The notes under the pieces: model-generated | Seen by the model: only the letters and a program-made list of their open reading frames with translations | Databases searched by the model: none | Told to the model about the DNA's origin: nothing | Made by a program: the position numbers and the translations under genes | Source of the DNA: Rhodeus uyekii | Lineage: Eukaryota > Chordata > Actinopteri > Cypriniformes > Acheilognathidae | Assembly: GCA_037043235.1 (NCBI GenBank) | Contig: JAWRVZ010000013.1 | Span: 6,618,001 to 6,682,000 of the forward strand | Direction: 5' to 3' | DNA: 64,000 bases | Shown: positions 58,315-64,000 of the stretch, in pieces | Layout: the number at the start of each line of letters is the position of its first letter | How positions within the stretch are numbered: the stretch's first letter is position 1

Positions 58315-61300
58315 TTACTCTGTCAAATCCTCACACTTCTGTTTCTTAGGACACGGCTCCTCTGAACTGTCTATGGAGAAAAAGAGACATTTTAGTATAG
58401 CAGAAAAACACTACGGCATTGTGTGTGTGAATGACAATAATGATTTACCTCTGTCTTGCGTGTGTGTGTTGTACAGGACCCCTCTCGGCAGGGTAAAACT
58501 CACACACATCATCTCCTTATTAGGTGCCACATTCCTTACCAGGTGTACAGAACACTGTCCTTGCAGGGAAATCTTTAAACTAGCCTCTGCCCGCTCCACT
58601 ACATCCCTCTGAGGATCATCTTCCTTGGAGAACCCGTAGCAATGCACCAGAGGCAGGTTGCTGTCCTGCTGGGAAAGACTCTGGTCTGGCTCTTGACCCA
58701 GCAGACTTCTGAAAGCATCTAGGAACTCGAGCGCCAGTGCAGGGAGATTCATCACCACGTGAATCTTTTGGGATCCCTTCATTAGAGCAGGCAGGCGCTC
58801 CCGGACCGGTCCCCGGATGAAGTCCCGTCCATCCATGTTAAACGATGTTATTTTCCGGTCGACCTTGTTAAGCTTAGCATTGTGCTGGAGCCAACGGAAG
58901 GACTCTGGGTTCAAGTCGTTAGCAAGGACCTCGCAGCCTCGACGGGCCGCTGGGATCGCAAACGGACCGACCCCAGCGAAAATATCTACTACAGTATCGC
59001 CACGCTGAAGGAGGGCAACGATGCGTTCGTGTTCGGTGCTCAGTCGAGGGTTCCAGTACACTCGGGAGAAATCAAATTCGTAAAGTACACCATTCTCCCG
59101 AACCTAAGAGAAAATTAATGTACAATGTTGTGAAACAGTTCTGTCTTCATATCCCATCCTGACTAAATATTTTTTTGCATGTTTGTCACCCTTAAATGTT
59201 TCAGATAATCAAACTAATTTAAATATTAGTCAAAGATAACATGTAAACACAAAATTCTAAATAAAGGTTGTTATTATTAAGGGAAAAAAATGGTTTATCA
59301 CGCCTCAGTTTAATTTCTCTAGCCACACTCTGATTACTGCCACATCTGTTCTCAATCAAGAAATCACTTAAATAGGACCTGCCTGACAAAGTGAAGTAGA
59401 CCAAAAGATCTTCAAAAGCTTGATAACATGCCGAGATCTAAAGAAATTCAAGAACAAATAAAAATTAAGTAATTGAGATCTATCAGTCTGGAAAAGGTTA
59501 TAGAGCCATTTCTAAAGCTTTGGGACTCCAGCGAACCACAGTGATGCATTATCCATAAATGGTGAAAACATGGAACAGTGGTGAACCTTGCCAGGAGAGG
59601 CCGGTCCAACAAAATTACCCCAAGAGCCCAGCGAAGAAAAGGTCATAAAAGAAACAATAACAGCATCCAAAGATCTGCAGGCCTCACTTGCCTCAGTTAA
59701 GGCCCGTGTTCATGAGTCCACCATAAAAAAAGTGACTGGGCAAAAATGGCCTGCATTGGAGTGTTCCAAGACAAAAACCACTGCTGAGCACAAAGAACAT
59801 CAAGGCTCATCTCATTTTTGCCAGGAAACATCTTGATAAGACAAGACTTTTGGGAAAATACTCTGTCAACTGACGAGACAAATGTTGAACTTTTTGGAAG
59901 ATGTGTGTCCCATTACATCTAGGTTAAAAGTAACACTGCATCATACCAACATTAAAATAGTCTGGGGCTGTTTTGCCGCTTCAGGACCTGGAAGACTTGC
60001 TGTGATAAATGGAACCATGAATCTGAATTCTGCTGTCTACCAAAAAATCCTGAAGGAGAATGTTCATGACCTCAAGTTGAAGCAAACTTGGTTTCTGCAG
60101 CAAACCAATGAGCCAAAACAAACCAGCAAGTCCACCTCTGAATGGCTGGGAAAAAAACTAAATGAAGACTTTAAAGTGGCCTAGTCACAGTCCTGACCTG
60201 AATCCAATTGAGATGCTGTGGCACAACCTTAAAAGGGCAGTTCATACTTAAAAAATTGTGCAAAGATGAGTGGGTCAAAATTCCTCCACGGCACTGTAAA
60301 AGACTCATTGCAAGTTATTGCAAACAGTTGTTGCTGCTGGCCCAACCAGTCATTAGGTTTAGGGGGCAAGCACTTTTCCACACAGGGCCATGTAGGTTTA
60401 GATTTTGTTTTTTAGATTGTTTTCCCTTAATAATAACAATTTTCATTTAAAAACTGTATTTTGTGTTTACTTTGACTAATATTTACATTTGTTTGATCTG
60501 AAACATTTAAGTGTGACAAACACACACACAAAAGAAATCAGGAAGGGGGCAAACACTTTTTCACACCACTGTATAAGCTGAATCCATATATTAGGTGAAC
60601 TTGCCTTTGTCACCATGTTACTCTCGCCTGCCAAAACCTCCATTTGGAAGTTCCTGTAAGTGGAATCAATGGTGTTGGTCTTGTTGACCACACAGCTAAT
60701 GCCGGGATTCTTGTCTATGATTACTTGACCTGAAACAAAACACAAAGTCTGTTTGTTGCAAGATGCCTTGGCAAATGATTTAATGATTGCTCATTATTGT
60801 AGAATCAAATCTCTGCCACAGTCTTGAAAAGACAAAACAGATTTAACATTCAAGTGATAGTTCACACCAATATTCATGTCATTACAAATCAGGATTATTA
60901 TCGTTAATTGAAATAAAGCTTATAATATTAGATTCACCCAAAAATCAATCAATTTACACACCTTCATGTCGCTCCAAACCAGGATTAATATTAACTATAA
61001 AACTACTAAAAACATATTTGTTAATTGAAATAAAGCTTAGGATATTAAAATGAGATAATTTGATTAGAAATTTTAACTAACTGAAATAAGTAGAAGTACT
61101 AAAATTATTAACTGAAAAATAATTAAACTAAAACTGAAGAAGAAAAAAAGATACCTAAAATTACAATAAATAAAAAATCCAACCCTAACAAAAATTACAA
61201 TGGCATCTAAGTGAACTAGTAAAAATTTAAACTAAAATAAAAAATATATATAATTACAATGTTTGGGCCAAACAAAATTGGATTGCACGGATTATCATTC

Positions 61301-62340
61301 TATGGACAAAATCACCAGCACATCTGTGAGAAAGAAAGTGATGATGGAATTTTTGGGTAAACTATCCCTTTAAAGTGATTTAGCAGTTCAATAATCTCTT
61401 AATCTCTTTTTACCAATCAGTTTTTTGTAGGGGAGCTGGTGGTCTCTCAGGTTCATGTGGGCGATGTGGCCCACTCTGCTAAATCCTGACGTCACATCCT
61501 GTCCCTCAGGAAGTACAGCTCGCAATATCTCATCACTCTTAAGGTTCTCATAGGTGAGTTTCAGTTCGTATCTCTTGATCTCCTGAGGCACCCCATATGC
61601 TTTCAAAGCTTCCGTCTCCTCACTACCAAACGAATCTGTAGATGTAATGCTGTTCGGATCCAATAGCAGTAGCCGATGTTCTCCATTACCGCAATCTTTA
61701 TTACCATCTTCATTCTGTTCATCCACGACCCGTTTGAGACCTGGCCTATGCAATGCCACTTTCTTCAAACTCTTCACCACTTTGTTGAGAACGTTGGTTG
61801 GTATCCGTATGGCAGGAACGCTGACTGTCTGACTGAAAGCGGCCCGGTCCAGTTCCGTCATTCCTCGGACTGTGGGAGGGGGTTTGTAGAGCCCCAGATC
61901 AGTTGATGTCAGGGGTTGGTCAGTCATGGCTTTCTGATAATGGACCACAGAGGAAAACTGGAGGGGAATTCTTGCAATCTGGTTTAAACTCTGAGGCAGA
62001 GAGATACAACTGTGAAGTTTCTGCACAAGGAACAAAAGTCTGCCAGATCTGTGTGTGTGAGAGAGAGGGAGGGAGATGAAATCGTGCCCTGTACAAATCT
62101 GTCTAATAAAAAAAGATGATTTTACAGCCTTTTCGTGCATGCACACACTACACATAAGTCTATACAAGTAAATGGCCATTTCTAGCAGCAGACTGTTATC
62201 TACGCCTGATAATAAACTACAAGATGATATTTTTAATCACATAGCTTAAACCCTGTTATTCAACAAATAACCTTTAGGTTTAATATTATAAACAAAATAA
62301 ACCGTATTGTAACAGCTCACCCTCTCCCGAAGGCTGCCAT
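58315..62340 (-). CDS. trmt5: tRNA (guanine-N1-)-methyltransferase TRMT5, complete, five exons
   Basis: Read leftwards, the exons are 62340-62321, 62048-61414, 60729-60605, 59103-58449 and 58370-58315, giving 496 aa (human about 509). The family makes m1G at position 37 of tRNAs using S-adenosylmethionine, mainly in mitochondria and also in nucleus/cytosol; this preserves reading frame. Seen here: the conserved RGMTELDR (about 105-112), ILRAVLPEG and RVGHIAHMNLRDHQLPYK blocks, the SAM-binding DIFAGVGPF (300-308), ANDLNP (321-326) and the MNLPA catalytic-loop motif (378-382). Exon 1 supplies only six codons plus two bases. The spliced start MAAFGRGSGRLLFLVQKLH is Arg-rich and hydrophobic, like a mitochondrial presequence. 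A downstream Met (MTDQPL) could give a shorter form. Intron 3 starts with a GC donor (AAG|GCAAGT) and is filled by a Tc1 element. The tail is short and acidic/basic (KKQKCEDLTE). Confidence 0.95.
59123..60571 (+). mobile_element. Decayed Tc1/mariner-type DNA transposon inside trmt5 intron 3
   Basis: This is an element of about 1.45 kb, oriented opposite to trmt5. The right end, a 60-bp-plus stretch ending GGGGGCAAACACTTTTTCA then CACCACTG, is a typical fish Tc1 inverted terminus. Its inner part (60475-60525) is mirrored by 59178-59235 (TTTGTCAC.CTTAAATGTTTCAGAT...ATATTAGTCAAAG). The outer left end is diverged, starting CAATGTTGTGAAA at 59123. TA dinucleotides flank both ends (59121-59122, 60572-60573), as expected for Tc1 target-site duplication. 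It is non-autonomous because the transposase is broken. It occupies nearly the whole intron. Confidence 0.85.
59428..60360 (+). pseudogene. Broken Tc1-type transposase
   Basis: Translated fragments in changing frames match a Tc1-like transposase: an N-terminal helix-turn-helix part (MPRSKEIQEQIKIK then a stop, with IYQSGKGYRAISKALGLQR continuing in another frame), a middle part (59588-59836), a catalytic-region remnant with VWGCFAASGPGRLAVINGT (59960-60020) and a C-terminal part containing HCKRLIASYCK (about 60290-60330). At least three frameshifts or stops separate these. The D/D/E catalytic set is not continuous in any frame. It cannot make active transposase. Confidence 0.85.
60846..61376. 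mobile_element. Composite cyprinid MITE copy in trmt5 intron 2
   Basis: The outer ends resemble inverted termini: AGTGATAGTTCACACC at about 60854-60869 and GGGTAAACTATCCCTTTAAAG at 61355-61375. Inside is a second partial terminus with CACACCTTCATGTCGCTCC (60957-60975) and an A-rich AAACTAAAACT-like stretch. It is the same 'GGGATAGTTCACCC' family as the copies at 57106 and 52373. It is diverged and non-coding. Confidence 0.6.
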
Positions 62341-62609
62341 GCGACCACGCGTTTACATTCAGTACGTCATTTCTAAGCGACAGAGACTTCGGCTGTGCCA
62401 GAGGTGATTGGTCTGTGACGCAAAATAAAAAGACATGTGACCCGTCCGTCCATAATCACGTGAATAGCGATGTTTTTATTTGCTTGTGTTTCTCTGAAGC
62501 CGGTTCTATGAGACCCGGGCGCATGTACTGACGGAGGCGCGGGGGTTTAAGAGCGAGTGGCTGGCTTTTGGTCAGGGCAGGAGAGTAAAGAGACAATACA
62601 CGGTGAAAC
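62341..62609. promoter_or_regulatory. trmt5/slc38a6 bidirectional promoter
   Basis: The start codons of trmt5 (leftward) and slc38a6 (rightward) are only 269 bp apart. The interval holds a CRE-like TACGTCA (62363-62369), a reverse CCAAT (GATTGG, 62406-62411), a TGACGC element (near 62416) and a perfect palindromic E-box TCACGTGA (62456-62463). There is no TATA box. It becomes CpG-rich toward slc38a6. TCACGTGA is the kind of site bound by USF or MiT/TFE factors; which factor is used here is inference. Confidence 0.7.
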
Positions 62610-64000
62610 ATGGGGGAGAACGGCGCAAACAACAGCGTACAGACGGAGAGCGAGTATGAGCCGACCGGAGAGGAGAGCAGACCGCTGTTAACACAGGTCA
62701 AACACAGCCTGTCATTTCTCAATACCATTAATAATAACAAGAAGAACCAGAACGCAGAGTGTGCAGTTTCTGTAACTCAAACGTTTAAATATTTGTAAAT
62801 TATATTTATGTTTACTGTGTTTTATGAAATCTAAACTATTTTGTATAATAGATATTATTTTTTCCGCCTTGTAATGAAAAAAAATGCTTTGGTAAAGTGG
62901 GAAATATTTTGTTCTAAGTGAAATTATGAGAAGTCATAATCATAAACTTTCTACTTTATCAGATTTTGGCTTACTGGCTCAAAATGTCACATTTGTATAT
63001 CAAAGTTATGATATAGAATCTCACAACTCCCAATTCCCTTTTTATGTCAGTTTTTGACATCTCATAATGCCATCATTTATGTCATAATTGTCTTTTTGTC
63101 TCATAATTGGGACATTATAATATAGACTTTTTATGTCATAATTATGATTTACCAGTCCATGCTTTTTATGTAAGTTGTGGAAATGGCCTTCCATATGCAT
63201 GTATTATATAGTAGTAGGCATTTATGATTTTTTATTTATTTTAGTGGACACAATAATATATTTAAAAGAATCGAGGTTGTCACCATGTTGTCACCATCCG
63301 TTTTCTTAGTCTCAGCTGCTTCCCAAAATATCAAACTCCATTAAGATTACTTTTTTGTCATTCAAAACATTCTTTGTCTGATAGCAACTTTAAGAGTTTT
63401 TTTCATAAAATGGTCCAATATTAATCTTAATAATAAGTAAAAGATAAATAAAGTTTAGTTTTTAGAACCGTATAAAGTTTACAGAGTGCTTTATAGGTGC
63501 ATGAATGGATACATTTATTTTATGTGATATGCCAAAGTAAATAAATGTGCATTATTAAATTAAATCCAGTCTAAATTTTACATTCACTGTACTGTAGTAG
63601 CATTTACACATGAAATATGAAATCTGCAATGCTGTTGAAAATTGATAGTGTATGTGTTTCACATAATGTCTTCTGCTGCCTCATGCTTTCTAATCATTTT
63701 CATATCATCACATGCTGATCTTATGCAATTCTATTGTATTTGCAAAGATTGTGCTTCCCTTTTTGCTTTCAGTTATGCAGTGTGCAAGCAGACAGTAATG
63801 ACAGTCATGGGATTTATTTATCCTTAGTTTGTTCCAGTGTGAGATGCACTGTTATGTCTTATTTTGCGTTGCATTTATCTTCCTCACAGGGCGTTCAGGT
63901 TAGAGGTGCGTCCTTCATGTCTTCTGCCTTTAATCTGATGCATGCTATCATTGGTAGTGGCATCCTGGGTCTCGCATATGCTATGGCCAATACAGGCATT
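62610..64000 (+). CDS. slc38a6: Sodium-coupled neutral amino-acid transporter-like SNAT6, 5' part only
   Basis: Exon 1 is 62610-62696 (29 codons, phase 0, donor GTCAAA). Exon 2 starts at 63890 after CCTCACAG and is cut off by the window end, giving 66 codons. Exon 1 encodes a short acidic cytosolic N-terminus with the EESRPLLTQ motif common in SLC38 proteins. Exon 2 encodes RGASFMSSAFNLMHAIIG followed by SGILGLAYAMANTGI, the first transmembrane helix of the SLC38 (amino acid/auxin permease) fold. Family knowledge: SNAT proteins are plasma- or organelle-membrane carriers of neutral amino acids; SNAT6 substrates are poorly defined. The choice of SLC38A6 over other members rests on the neighbour trmt5 and the sequence of helix 1. 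The rest of the gene lies beyond the window. Confidence 0.9.
62697..63889 (+). other. slc38a6 intron 1
   Basis: This is a 1,193-bp AT-rich intron with a GT donor (GTCAAA) and a CCTCACAG acceptor preceded by a TTTATCTTCC tract. Apart from locally repetitive phrases such as TCATAATT/TTATGTCAT between 62930 and 63160, no feature was recognised. Confidence 0.75.

Noticed and set aside
59428..60360. Intact transposase
   Set aside because: Several stops and frameshifts interrupt it; only fragments remain.
62049..62179. TRMT5 start at MAIYLYRL
   Set aside because: This segment contains a strong acceptor (CTCTCTCTCACACACACAG at 62049-62067) and a separate exon 1 at 62321-62340 splices in frame, so the segment is intron.

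Overview
This is vertebrate nuclear DNA, almost certainly from a ray-finned fish of the carp/zebrafish group (Cyprinidae or a close relative). The evidence is AT-rich intergenic DNA full of (CA)n, (GA)n and (TATC)n microsatellites, several short palindromic transposon families typical of cyprinids, a decayed Tc1-type transposon, and intron-containing genes with GT-AG splicing and vertebrate-type proteins. No bacterial, CRISPR or viral gene was recognised. The species call is inference; I ran no database search.

The gene order is six6 (+), six1 (-), six4 (-), mnat1 (+), trmt5 (-), slc38a6 (+, 5' part only). It matches the SIX6-SIX1-SIX4-MNAT1-TRMT5-SLC38A6 order of human chromosome 14 (from memory). 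I rebuilt each coding sequence exon by exon, with splice phases that close exactly: six6 245 aa (2 exons), six1 283 aa (2), six4 639 aa (3), mnat1 309 aa (8) and trmt5 496 aa (5). For slc38a6 the first 66 codons (2 exons) lie in the window.

Layout: 1-12829 is a gene-poor flank upstream of six6 with repeats and several high-complexity, homeodomain-site-bearing blocks. six6 lies at 13367-14722. The six6-six1 gap (14723-23586) and the six1-six4 gap (25226-32465) hold candidate enhancers among microsatellites and small transposons. six4 (32466-36957) and mnat1 (37979-57915) are head to head, about 1 kb apart, with a (TATC)53 array between them. mnat1 and trmt5 converge, with stop codons 400 bp apart. 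trmt5 and slc38a6 are head to head, with start codons 269 bp apart and a TCACGTGA box between them.

The three SIX genes encode DNA-binding regulators of eye/pituitary (six6) and of placode, muscle, kidney and ear development (six1, six4). mnat1 (CDK-activating kinase/TFIIH), trmt5 (tRNA m1G37 methyltransferase) and slc38a6 (amino-acid transporter) are housekeeping-type bystanders, probably kept in place because SIX enhancers may be spread through the block. I found no wholly new biological system. The most interesting observations are a trmt5 intron made almost entirely of a Tc1 element and bounded by a GC donor, a (TG)13 tract at the splice acceptor of the frame-neutral mnat1 RING exon, and a CpG-rich unexplained block in six4 intron 1.
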